A DNA stretch of 64,000 nt, from contig NZ_JAUCBR010000004.1 in NCBI RefSeq assembly GCF_034676725.1, positions 1,875,501-1,939,500 on the forward strand, given 5' to 3'. Origin of the DNA: Denitromonas sp. (GTDB lineage Bacteria; Pseudomonadota; Gammaproteobacteria; Burkholderiales; Rhodocyclaceae). Of this stretch, positions 8,697 to 16,741 are shown piece by piece. Position numbers and translations under genes: made by a program. Below the pieces are notes generated by a model. It was given only the letters and a program-made list of their open reading frames with translations. It ran no database searches and was not told where the DNA came from. Numbering within the stretch: position 1 is the first letter of the stretch; each line of letters begins with the position of its first letter.

Positions 8697-9931
8697 GTAG
8701 CTTCATCGTATTTGCCGGGCTGCTCGTGGTGGGCGCCCTGTTGATGGTTGTGGTGCCGCTGTTCCGCAAGGTCTCGAGCGCGCAGTCAAACGACGACGCC
8801 AACGCCCTGCAGGCCAGGACGGCGCTGTCGGTACTGCGCGAGCAGCTGGCCGAGCTGGACGCCGATGTGGCCGCCGGCGACATGTCGCAGGCCGACTACC
8901 AGCGCACCCGCGAAGAGCTCGAGCGCCGGGCGCTTGATGAGGGCGAAACCCGGTCAGGCACCCTGAGCGCCAAGCCGGCGCGTGCCTGGGGCATTGCCAC
9001 GGCGCTGCTGCTGCCGGTGCTCGCTGCGGTCATCTATGTCGAGATCGGTACACCGGAAGGGCTCGACCCCACCCAGGCGGGCGGTGGCGATACCCATGAA
9101 GTCACCCAGGCGCAGGTCGAAGAGATGGTGGCGACCCTGGCCGAGCGCCTCAAGCAGGACCCGGAGAACGCCGAGGGCTGGTTCATGCTGGCCCGTTCCT
9201 ACAACGCCATGGGGCGCTTTACCGAGGCTGCGGCGGCCTACGGTGAGCTGGCCAAGCGCATGCCGGACGAGTCGCAGGTCTATGCCGACTGGGCCGATGC
9301 ACTGGCCGCGGCCAACAACCGGTCGCTGGCCGGCGAGCCGGCGCGCCTGATTGAAAAGGCGCTGTCGCTCGACCCGGACAACATCAAGGCGCTGGCCCTG
9401 TCGGGCAGCGCGGCCTTCCAGGCGTCGGACTTCGCCAAGGCCGCGGCGCAGTGGGAGCGCATGCTCACCCAGCTGCCGGCGGACAGCGAACTGGCCGCCT
9501 CGATTCGCCAGGGCATTGCCGAGGCGAGGCAGCAGGCCGGCATGGCCCCGATGACCGAGGCGCCGGCACCGGCGAGCGCGGCGGCCGGCACCGGCATCAC
9601 GCTGAGCGGGACGGTGGCCCTGGCCCCGGCCATGGCCGACAAGGCCAGCCCGACGGACGTGGTGTTCATCTATGTGCGGCCGGAAGGCGGCGGCATGCCC
9701 TTCGCCATCGTGCGCAAGACGGTGGCCGATCTGCCGGTGAGCTTCGATTTCGCCGGGGTGCCATCGATGGCAGGGGAGCGTCCGATTCCGGCCAAGGTGG
9801 AAATCGGTGCGCGCATCTCGAAAAGCGGCAACGCCGGGGCCCGGCCGGGCGATCTGGACAGCCTGGTGCTGGCCGTGCCGCCGGATGCGGCGGGGGTCAA
9901 TCTGCTGATCGAGACAGAAATCGCGCAGTAA
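8693..9931 (+). CDS. ccmI: Cytochrome c maturation TPR protein CcmI
   Basis: Apocytochrome chaperone of the Ccm system. The 412 residues have two transmembrane helices in the first 120 residues separated by a basic and acidic helical loop, then a periplasmic TPR domain (about residues 140-275), an Ala/Pro linker and a C-terminal beta-rich domain. This corresponds to the second half of E. coli CcmH. It starts with an ATGA overlap at the end of ccmH and is the last gene of the operon, followed by a bidirectional terminator. Confidence 0.92.
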   Translation: MSSFIVFAGLLVVGALLMVVVPLFRKVSSAQSNDDANALQARTALSVLREQLAELDADVAAGDMSQADYQRTREELERRALDEGETRSGTLSAKPARAWGIATALLLPVLAAVIYVEIGTPEGLDPTQAGGGDTHEVTQAQVEEMVATLAERLKQDPENAEGWFMLARSYNAMGRFTEAAAAYGELAKRMPDESQVYADWADALAAANNRSLAGEPARLIEKALSLDPDNIKALALSGSAAFQASDFAKAAAQWERMLTQLPADSELAASIRQGIAEARQQAGMAPMTEAPAPASAAAGTGITLSGTVALAPAMADKASPTDVVFIYVRPEGGGMPFAIVRKTVADLPVSFDFAGVPSMAGERPIPAKVEIGARISKSGNAGARPGDLDSLVLAVPPDAAGVNLLIETEIAQ

Positions 9932-9953
9932 GCGCCATCGGCTGGCGCAGCGA

Positions 9954-9985
9954 TAAAAAAACCCGGGCTCGCCCGGGTTTTTTTT
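9954..9985. terminator. Bidirectional intrinsic terminator between ccmI and the alpha-E gene
   Basis: Seven A residues, the arm CCCGGGC, a two-base loop, the arm GCCCGGG and eight T residues. The symmetric A and T tracts let it work on both strands, ending ccmI on the plus strand and the alpha-E gene on the minus strand. Confidence 0.92.
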
Positions 9986-10947
9986 CAGTCGGCCAGGACC
10001 GGCGCCGGGCTGTCCACCCCGGCGAACCAGGTGGACTGGATGGCTTCGTGCACCCGGATGAAGCCCAGTTGCAGTTCGTCGATGAAGGCGTGCAGGCGGT
10101 CGGGGGATTCGGCCAGGTGGGCGATGTCCTCGGTGGCCAGCATGCCTTGCAACTCGGTGACGCGCTGGCAGGGCAGGGCGCTGCGCGGCAGGGTGTACAG
10201 CTTGCGGTGCAGGTTGCTCAGGCAGCGGTACAGGGCCCGCGGGAACAGCGGGTCGAGCAGGATGAAGCGCACCACGTCGGGGCCGCGCACGCGCAGGCGC
10301 ACCTGCTGGCGGTACATCTGGTAGGCCGACAGCGACTTGAGCACGCTCATCCACTGCAGGTTCTCGAAAGGCGTCAGGTCGCCCGGGGTGCGCGGCAGCA
10401 GGTTGGCCGAGCGCACATCGAGGATGCGCGAGATCATGTCGGCGCGCTCCAGATAGCCCCCCACCGCGCAGAACGTGCGCGCCGGCGTATCGCTGAGGCT
10501 GCCGTCGAGCATGCCGGTGAGCGCCTGCGTGCCGCGGATGACGATGCGCAGGAAATCATCGAGGCGGCGCAGGTCGATGGCGCCGCTGAATACCTCGCTG
10601 CATTCGAGGAACAGCCGGTTCACTTCTTCCCACACCTCGCGCGGCATGACCTCGCGCGTGGTGCGCAGGTTCTCGCGCGCGGCGGCCAGGGCGCCGAGGA
10701 TGGAGCCGGCGTAGCGGCGGTCGGCACACAGGAAGGTGAGCACGCTGGCCGCATCGCGGTCGGTGTAGTACTGGTCGTAGATCTTGTCGGCGCCGCTGAT
10801 CGAGATCAGCGAGGACCAGCCCAGCGTGGCGGTGCCCGGGAAGTCGAGCATCAGGTGACGGCTGACCCGCACCAGGCGCGCGGTGTCTTCGGCGCGCTCG
10901 AGGTAGCGCGCCATCCAGTAGAGGTTTTCGGCAACGCGTGACAGCAT
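9985..10947 (-). CDS. Alpha-E domain protein (DUF403)
   Basis: A 320-residue all-helical protein starting MLSRVAENLYWMARYLERAE, the recognisable opening of the alpha-E family. Such proteins are nearly always encoded beside circularly permuted ATP-grasp enzymes, sometimes with transglutaminase-like and Anbu peptidase genes, and are predicted to take part in making or modifying a peptide. The biochemical role is not known. Here the gene starts two bases after the end of the ATP-grasp gene, so the two form one operon. No transglutaminase or Anbu gene is seen in this window. Confidence 0.88.
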   Translation of the reverse strand: MLSRVAENLYWMARYLERAEDTARLVRVSRHLMLDFPGTATLGWSSLISISGADKIYDQYYTDRDAASVLTFLCADRRYAGSILGALAAARENLRTTREVMPREVWEEVNRLFLECSEVFSGAIDLRRLDDFLRIVIRGTQALTGMLDGSLSDTPARTFCAVGGYLERADMISRILDVRSANLLPRTPGDLTPFENLQWMSVLKSLSAYQMYRQQVRLRVRGPDVVRFILLDPLFPRALYRCLSNLHRKLYTLPRSALPCQRVTELQGMLATEDIAHLAESPDRLHAFIDELQLGFIRVHEAIQSTWFAGVDSPAPVLAD

Positions 10948-10949
10948 GA

Positions 10950-12413
10950 TCAGCTCCCTTGTCCGGTGATGTCGACGATCCAGGTGTCCTTGCTGCCGCC
11001 ACCCTGCGAGGAGTTGACCACCAGCGAGCCCTTGACCAGGGCGACGCGGGTCAGCCCGCCGGTGGTGACGTAGGTGTCGTTGGCGGAGGACAGGATGAAG
11101 GGGCGCAGATCGACATGGCGCGGCTCGACGGCGTCATCGGTGAGCGTGGGCGTGACCGACAGGCTCAGGGTGGGCTGGGCCATGTAGTTGCGCGGATTGG
11201 CCTTGATCAACTCGGCGAACTTTGCCTGCTCTTCGGGGCTCGAGTGCGGGCCGACCAGCATGCCGTAGCCGCCCGACTCGTTGGCCGGCTTGACCACCAG
11301 CTTGTCGAGGTTGGCCAGCACGTAGTTGCGGTCCTCCTCGCGCATGCACAGGTAGCTGGGCACATTGGGCAGGATCGGCTCGGCCTTGAGGTAGTAGCGG
11401 ATGATCTCCGGCACATAGGCATAGACGACCTTGTCGTCGGCCACGCCGGCGCCGGGGGCGTTGCACAGCGCCACCTTGCCGTTGCGCCAGGCGCGCATCA
11501 CGCCCGGTACGCCGAGGGCCGATTCGGGGTTGAACACTTCCGGGTCGATGAACAGGTCGTCCACCCGGCGGTAGATCACGTCCACATGCACCAGGCCGTC
11601 GATGGTGCGCATGTAGACGCAGTCATCGGTGCCGACGATCAGGTCGGAGCCTTCGACCAGGTCGACGCCCATCTGCTGGGCGAGGAAGGCGTGCTCGTAG
11701 TAGGCCGAGTTGTAGATGCCCGGCGTGAGCACCACGATGTTCGGTTCGGCGATCTGGCGCGGCGACATCGAGGCGAGCATGTCGTAGAGCTGGGCGGGGT
11801 AGTCGTCCACCGGCAGGATGCGGCCGGTCTGGAACAGTTCGGGCATCACCCGCTTGGTGACGTTGCGGTTCTCCAGCATGTAGGAGACGCCGGAGGGGAT
11901 GCGCAGGTTGTCTTCGAGCACATAGATGGTGCCGTCCTTGTCGCGCACCAGGTCGGAGCCGCAGATGTGCGCCCACACGCCGCCAGGGGGGTGGATGCCG
12001 ACGCACTGCTGGCGGAAGTTGACCGACTGCTCCAGCAACTCGGCCGGGAACACGCCGTCCTTGATGATCTGCTGGTCGTTGTAGAGATCATCGATGAACA
12101 TGTTCAGCGCCTTGACCCGCTGCTTGAGGCCGGCCTCGACATGGGCCCACTCGTCGCTGGGAATGATGCGCGGCACGATGTCGAAGGGCCAGGCGCGGTC
12201 GATCATGTCGCCGTCGGAGTACACCGTAAAGGTGATGCCCATCACCTGGATCGCCACTTCGGCGGCGGTCTTCAGATCGCGCACTTCCTTCGGGGCGAGT
12301 GACCCGAGGTATTCGGACAGGCTCTTTGCCGCCGGCCGGGGTGTCCCGGGCGCCGCCAGCAATTCGTCGTAGAGGCCTTCGCAGGCATAGTCGTTCCAAT
12401 CGATTTGCGGCAT
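10950..12413 (-). CDS. Circularly permuted ATP-grasp protein (DUF404/DUF407 type)
   Basis: A 487-residue ATP-grasp type ligase with circularly permuted domain order, predicted to form an amide bond with ATP. Recognisable segments include LEDNLRIPSGVSYMLENR, LTPGIYNSAYYEHAFLA, and VVKPANESGGYGMLVGP near residues 355-375, which carries ATP-binding Lys and Glu residues. I chose the ATG at 12413 because a strong GGGAGGAG site lies just upstream; an in-frame start 32 codons earlier has no such site. First gene of the pair with the alpha-E protein. The substrate is unknown. Confidence 0.88.
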   Translation of the reverse strand: MPQIDWNDYACEGLYDELLAAPGTPRPAAKSLSEYLGSLAPKEVRDLKTAAEVAIQVMGITFTVYSDGDMIDRAWPFDIVPRIIPSDEWAHVEAGLKQRVKALNMFIDDLYNDQQIIKDGVFPAELLEQSVNFRQQCVGIHPPGGVWAHICGSDLVRDKDGTIYVLEDNLRIPSGVSYMLENRNVTKRVMPELFQTGRILPVDDYPAQLYDMLASMSPRQIAEPNIVVLTPGIYNSAYYEHAFLAQQMGVDLVEGSDLIVGTDDCVYMRTIDGLVHVDVIYRRVDDLFIDPEVFNPESALGVPGVMRAWRNGKVALCNAPGAGVADDKVVYAYVPEIIRYYLKAEPILPNVPSYLCMREEDRNYVLANLDKLVVKPANESGGYGMLVGPHSSPEEQAKFAELIKANPRNYMAQPTLSLSVTPTLTDDAVEPRHVDLRPFILSSANDTYVTTGGLTRVALVKGSLVVNSSQGGGSKDTWIVDITGQGS

Positions 12414-12608
12414 GGCTCCTCCCTGAGGGTTGCGCACGCGGAAGGCTCCGCGATGCACCTGTTTGGGGCACTGGTGCGACCGGCGCTTGCGCCCGGCACA
12501 CAGCACCAAGTATACGCTTGCGGCTTGCAGTGGCTTGCGTGACGGGTTTTTTCCTGCCGTGACCGCTTTTGCGCGCCCTTGCCTGCCCGTGCCGGGCGCG
12601 GTTCGCGC

Positions 12609-15398
12609 TCAGCTTCGCCGGAGGAGTTGCAAGAAGCGTTCCGGGGGCAGCGCCGGGTGATACCAGTACCCTTGTCCGATGTCGCAGCCGTAGCCGCGCA
12701 GCTGCGCCTGCTGGGCTGCGGTCTCGACGCCTTCGGCGATGACACGCAGGCCGAGGTTGTGGCCGAGCTGGACGATGGTGCGCACGATGGTGTCGCTGTC
12801 CGGATCACAACCGAGGTCGGCGACGAAGGCGCGGTCGATCTTCAGGTGATTGACCGGGAAGCGCTTGAGATACGCCAGGCTCGAGTAACCGGTGCCGAAG
12901 TCGTCGACCGACAGGGCGACGCCGAGGGTGGCCAGGCCGGCGAGGGTCTCGCGCGTGGTGATGTTGTCTTCCATCAGCACCGACTCGGTGATCTCGATGA
13001 CCAGCTGGGCGGCGGCCAGGCCGGTGTCGTTGAGGACGGTGCGCACCTGCTCGGTCAGGCCGGGACGGTGGAACTGCACGGCCGAGAGGTTGACCGACAC
13101 CGGGATCGGCCGGCCGAGGCATTGCGCCCAGTGCACCGCTTCGGCGCAGGCGGCGCGCAGCGCCAGCTCGCCGAGGCGCTGGATGTGGCCGAACTTTTCC
13201 GCTACCGGGATGAAGGCGTCGGGCGGAATGGCCGTGCCGTCGGGCTCGATCCAGCGGGCCAGGGCTTCGGCGCCAAGCAGCTCGCCGGTGGTCAGGTCGA
13301 ACTGCGGCTGGTACCACAGCCGGATGCGCCCATCGCGCAGGGCGGCGCCCATGCGCGATTCGAGGTCGAACTGGTTCTCCAGCTCGCGGTTCATGTCCGC
13401 CGAGAAGAAGCGATAGTCGCCCCGGCCGCTGTTCTTGACCTGGTACAGCGCCACATCGGCCTTCTGCAGCAGGGTCTCCACCGTCTCGCCGTCGTCCGGG
13501 AACATGGCCACGCCCATCGACACCGAGATGCGCAGCGAGCGGCCGTCGAGCGCGACCGGCTCGTCCATCTCGCGCTGCAGCTTGTCGCACACCTGGGCGG
13601 CGTCGGCAGCGCTGTGCAGTTCGGGCAGCAGGATCACGAACTCGTCGCCGCCTTGCCGGCTGATGGTGTCGGTCTCGCGCAGGTGCGGCATCATCCGCCC
13701 GGCCACGGCGATCAACAGCAGGTCGCCGACCGGATGGCCGAGGGTGTCGTTGACGGTCTTGAAGTGGTCGAGATCGAGGAAGATCACCGCCACCCGGTGC
13801 TTCATCCGGCGGGCGCGGGTGATGGCCCGGTCGAGGCGGTCGGTCAGCAGCGTGCGGTTGGGCAGGCCGGTCAGGGTGTCATGCGTGGCCATGTGGCGAA
13901 CATGTTCCTGGGCCAGGCGCTGCTCGGTGATGTCCTGCATCGTGGCAATGAAGCGCAGCGGCTTGCCGCTCTTGCTGCGATGTACGACCTGGCCGCGCTC
14001 GCGCACCCAGATGGTGCTGTCGTCGGCGCAGATCATGCGATGGTCGCTTTCGAAGTGCGGCGTGCGCCCCGACAGGTGTTGTTGCAGCAGCGACATGACC
14101 CGGGGGCGGTCGGTCGGGTGAATCCGCGCCTCCCGGAGTCTGGCGTCGTCGGTGACTGCGCTCAGGCCAAGCATGGCTTGCCAGCCGGGGGCATAGAAGG
14201 CGGTGCCGCGGCGCACATCCAGGTCCCACACCCCATGCCCGGCGCCGTCCAGCGCCAGATGCCAGCGCTGCTCGATTTCGGCCAGGGTGTCGCGTTGCCT
14301 GCGGTACAGCCCCATCGCCCACATCAGCCCGAGCAGGGCCGCGGTGAACAGGGCGAACGCGCCCAGGGTGCTCCATACCTGGGGGGCGTAGCGCTCGTAG
14401 AGCGAGGGCGTGTAGTCGAGCAGCTCTGCCCCGGCGGGGATCGCCTTGCGCGGCACGCGCCAGCGCTGCAGTTGCGGCCAGCGGTATTGCGGTCGCGCCG
14501 CCACGCGTTGGACGGCCGCCTCCGGCGGGCTGCCGTGCAGCGATTGCAGGGCGAGTGCGGCCGCGGCTTCGCCGGTATGCCGTCCGGCCGACAGGCTGCC
14601 TCCGACGCAGTTGCTGTTCTGAATGACCGGCTCATAGATGCAGAACATGGGCGCGTTGGCGCGTTGTCCAATCTGCCGGGCCAGTTCGGCCGGGACGATT
14701 CCGTGGCCTGCCGCATCGCGGGTGACGCGCAGATACAGCAGGATCGTGCCGGGCGGGGTGTTGGCGACCTCGGCCAGCAGTGCCGCGGTGTCGCTCGCCT
14801 CGATGAAGCGCACCGCCACCGGCTCGCGCACCGACGCCAGCTGGGCGCGCGCCGCCGCGAGCACGGCCTGGTCTCCCCGGCCGGTGCCGGCGATCACCCA
14901 CAGTGCCTGCGTGCGGGGCAGCATGGCCAGGGCGCTGCTGGCCGTATCCGCAATGGCGAGGGTGTTGCGCAGGGTGTAGTGGCCGGGCGCGGACGATGGT
15001 GCCGGCGTGATGAAATCGCCTTCGATCCTGATGACGGCGCCTCGGCTCAGCCCCGCGCCATGTTCCTCGAAGAAGCGCTGGCTGGGCATGCCGCTCAAGA
15101 CGACGGCATCGTACGGCACCTGCCGGTCATGGTTGAGGTGCAGGGCCTGGGCAATGAGCTTCGCCCGGGCCGCGTCGTAGCGGCCGGTCATGTCGAGGTA
15201 GAGCGTATCGAGGCTGACACGCGGGTCGGTTGCGCTGGCCTCGAAGCCTTTTCGCAAGCCGTCTTCGAGGAGCACTTCGTACGGGGTGTCGCGCTGGCCG
15301 AAGAAGATGCTCAGCACCCGGGGCGCGCCGGCCTCCGCCGCACCGTATGAGGGCAGCAGCAGGCAGGCGAGCAGCAGCAGGGGGCGGCAGCGAAGCAT
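12609..15398 (-). CDS. Membrane GGDEF-EAL protein with periplasmic binding-protein-like sensor and PAS domain
   Basis: A 929-residue cyclic-di-GMP signalling protein. Layout: signal peptide (about 1-22), periplasmic domain resembling ABC_sub_bind-type binding proteins (about 25-335), one transmembrane helix (about 340-362), PAS domain (about 375-485), GGDEF domain with intact GGDEF near residue 580, and EAL domain from about 680 with EAL, NLSAVQF, EITES, DDFGTGYSSL, KID and EGVET all present. The EAL half therefore looks catalytically competent as a phosphodiesterase. The GGDEF half may be a cyclase or may regulate the EAL. The start was set at the Met that opens the signal peptide, preceded by GAGGA. 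Ligand unknown. Confidence 0.9.
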   Translation of the reverse strand: MLRCRPLLLLACLLLPSYGAAEAGAPRVLSIFFGQRDTPYEVLLEDGLRKGFEASATDPRVSLDTLYLDMTGRYDAARAKLIAQALHLNHDRQVPYDAVVLSGMPSQRFFEEHGAGLSRGAVIRIEGDFITPAPSSAPGHYTLRNTLAIADTASSALAMLPRTQALWVIAGTGRGDQAVLAAARAQLASVREPVAVRFIEASDTAALLAEVANTPPGTILLYLRVTRDAAGHGIVPAELARQIGQRANAPMFCIYEPVIQNSNCVGGSLSAGRHTGEAAAALALQSLHGSPPEAAVQRVAARPQYRWPQLQRWRVPRKAIPAGAELLDYTPSLYERYAPQVWSTLGAFALFTAALLGLMWAMGLYRRQRDTLAEIEQRWHLALDGAGHGVWDLDVRRGTAFYAPGWQAMLGLSAVTDDARLREARIHPTDRPRVMSLLQQHLSGRTPHFESDHRMICADDSTIWVRERGQVVHRSKSGKPLRFIATMQDITEQRLAQEHVRHMATHDTLTGLPNRTLLTDRLDRAITRARRMKHRVAVIFLDLDHFKTVNDTLGHPVGDLLLIAVAGRMMPHLRETDTISRQGGDEFVILLPELHSAADAAQVCDKLQREMDEPVALDGRSLRISVSMGVAMFPDDGETVETLLQKADVALYQVKNSGRGDYRFFSADMNRELENQFDLESRMGAALRDGRIRLWYQPQFDLTTGELLGAEALARWIEPDGTAIPPDAFIPVAEKFGHIQRLGELALRAACAEAVHWAQCLGRPIPVSVNLSAVQFHRPGLTEQVRTVLNDTGLAAAQLVIEITESVLMEDNITTRETLAGLATLGVALSVDDFGTGYSSLAYLKRFPVNHLKIDRAFVADLGCDPDSDTIVRTIVQLGHNLGLRVIAEGVETAAQQAQLRGYGCDIGQGYWYHPALPPERFLQLLRRS

Positions 15399-15519
15399 CC
15401 GGGTCCTCGGGTCGGGCGGCGCCGAAGCGGCGGCCAAGTGTGCCAGCACGTCGGAACATGGTAGCGCTTACCCTTGCCAGGTGATAGCGCGATGCCGGCG
15501 CGGCCGGCGGCCGCGGCGC

Positions 15520-15975
15520 TCAGTGTGCTGCGGCGGGGCGGATGGGTGTGATCGGCGCGCTGAAGACGTGCTCGCTGCCATCGGCGAAGACCAGCGTGAT
15601 CTGCGCCGTGGTGCCGGCCACGAGCGGCTGCTTGAGGCCGATCAGCATGACGTGCTTGCCGCCGGGGGCGAGGGCGGCCTGCGCCCCGGCCGCGATGTCG
15701 ATGCCCTCGATGCGGCGCATGCGCATGATCTCGCCGTCGCGGACATGGTCGTGCAGTTCGACGGTCTGGGCGAGCGCGCTGCGTGCGCCGATCAGCCGGA
15801 CTGGCGTAGTGGCGGTATTGATCACGGTGAGGAAGGCGGCCGAGTTGGGGGCGGCGGGCGGCATCTGGCGGATGTGCGCCGCTTCCACCGCAATGCCGTC
15901 GGCCATGCCGGCGGCGAGGGTGAGCGGGCTGGCGCAGATCAGCAGGAGTGCGGTGGCAAGGCGTAGGGCGGTCAT
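15520..15975 (-). CDS. Copper chaperone PCu(A)C
   Basis: Periplasmic Cu(I) chaperone of the PCu(A)C family, known to supply copper to CuA centres of cytochrome oxidases and implicated in NosZ copper supply. The 151-residue precursor has a Sec signal (about 1-22) and the His/Met binding pattern: a His-rich segment ELHDHV, then MRMRR and GGKHVMLIGLK further on. I chose the internal Met at 15975, which starts the signal peptide, rather than the upstream Met at 16008. It sits behind the small membrane protein and is divergent from nosZ, so a role in loading NosZ CuA is a reasonable inference. Confidence 0.87.
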   Translation of the reverse strand: MTALRLATALLLICASPLTLAAGMADGIAVEAAHIRQMPPAAPNSAAFLTVINTATTPVRLIGARSALAQTVELHDHVRDGEIMRMRRIEGIDIAAGAQAALAPGGKHVMLIGLKQPLVAGTTAQITLVFADGSEHVFSAPITPIRPAAAH

Positions 15976-16018
15976 GCGGGTTTCTCTTGTCGGAGTACGC
16001 GCGGACACGCGCGACGAC

Positions 16019-16525
16019 TCATTCTAGCGGTTGTGTGCCATCGGCATCGGTGGGATGGGCCGAGTCGAAGACGAAAGGCAGCAGGTAGCGCGTGCGGCCA
16101 TAGTCGACGCTCAGCAGCGCCTGCCACTGCATGGCGCCGGTAATGCACACCGACAGCGCCGTCTTTCCCTCGAAGTCGCCCGTGCCGACCGGCAGCAGCT
16201 GCGGCTGGTTGGCGGCCATCTTCATGGTGGTGCCGTTGAGGTCGACCATGACGTGATCGGGCGTCTCGCCGGTGAAGCGCGCCTGCAGCGTCAGGTCTTC
16301 CATGACCGGGATGGGCTGCGGGCCGATGGTGAAGCGCACGGTGCTGCCGTTGGGCAGGGCCTCGGTGCAGGCGCCGGCGTTGAGGTCGCAGGCGGCGCGG
16401 GGCAACAGCACCTCGGTGGGCGGTGCGGTCCACAGATGCCAGCCGTACAGGGCGAGGGCGAGCAGGGCCAGCACGGCAGCGAGTGCGGTGAGTTTCGGGG
16501 TCAGCGAACGGAGGCTTTCGGTCAT
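16019..16525 (-). CDS. Membrane-anchored periplasmic protein of unknown function, next to PCu(A)C
   Basis: I do not recognise a named family. The 168 residues comprise a short cytoplasmic tail, one transmembrane helix (about 10-30) and a periplasmic, mostly beta domain with three cysteines: C46 and C53, near the start of the domain, and one in ALSVCITG. It also has a Met-containing TTMKMAANQ segment. It lies 43 bases upstream of the PCu(A)C gene in the same direction and shares the divergent promoter region with nosZ, including the FNR box at 16615. This suggests co-expression under denitrifying conditions and a possible copper-site accessory role. The function is inference only. Confidence 0.7.
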   Translation of the reverse strand: MTESLRSLTPKLTALAAVLALLALALYGWHLWTAPPTEVLLPRAACDLNAGACTEALPNGSTVRFTIGPQPIPVMEDLTLQARFTGETPDHVMVDLNGTTMKMAANQPQLLPVGTGDFEGKTALSVCITGAMQWQALLSVDYGRTRYLLPFVFDSAHPTDADGTQPLE

Positions 16526-16614
16526 GAAAACGGGGTGCGGCGGCGGTGCCGCGAGGGCCGTCGCGCCTTGATTGGCGAGGCCTCAAGAGTAAGTGCGACA
16601 GATCGTCGCATAAA

Positions 16615-16628
16615 TTGACAAACATCAA
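16615..16628. promoter_or_regulatory. FNR/DNR-type box between nosZ and the copper genes
   Basis: TTGAC-AAAC-ATCAA matches the consensus TTGAT-N4-ATCAA at nine of ten positions. Its centre (16621.5) is 120 bases before the nosZ ATG. Placing it at -41.5 predicts a start near 16663 and a -10 hexamer CAACAT at 16651-16656. It is also 90 bases upstream of the divergent membrane-protein gene. Binding by an FNR/ANR/DNR-type regulator is inferred from the motif. Confidence 0.8.
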
Positions 16629-16741
16629 CGTTAGTAAAACCTGATGCGCGCAACATGTGCGGCAAATTATCGCAGTGTGGTACCCGCGACGATTTGCGCG
16701 TTTGTGCAGTAGCCGAACTTTCTGTTCAGGGAGAGAAGAAT

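Noticed and set aside
12579..15350. A 923-codon open frame on the plus strand opposite the GGDEF-EAL gene
   Set aside because: It is antisense to a gene with intact domains, its product is a low-complexity mix of Arg, Gly, Ala, Val, His and Gln without any motif, and it has no ribosome binding site. GC-rich codon bias explains such long antisense frames.
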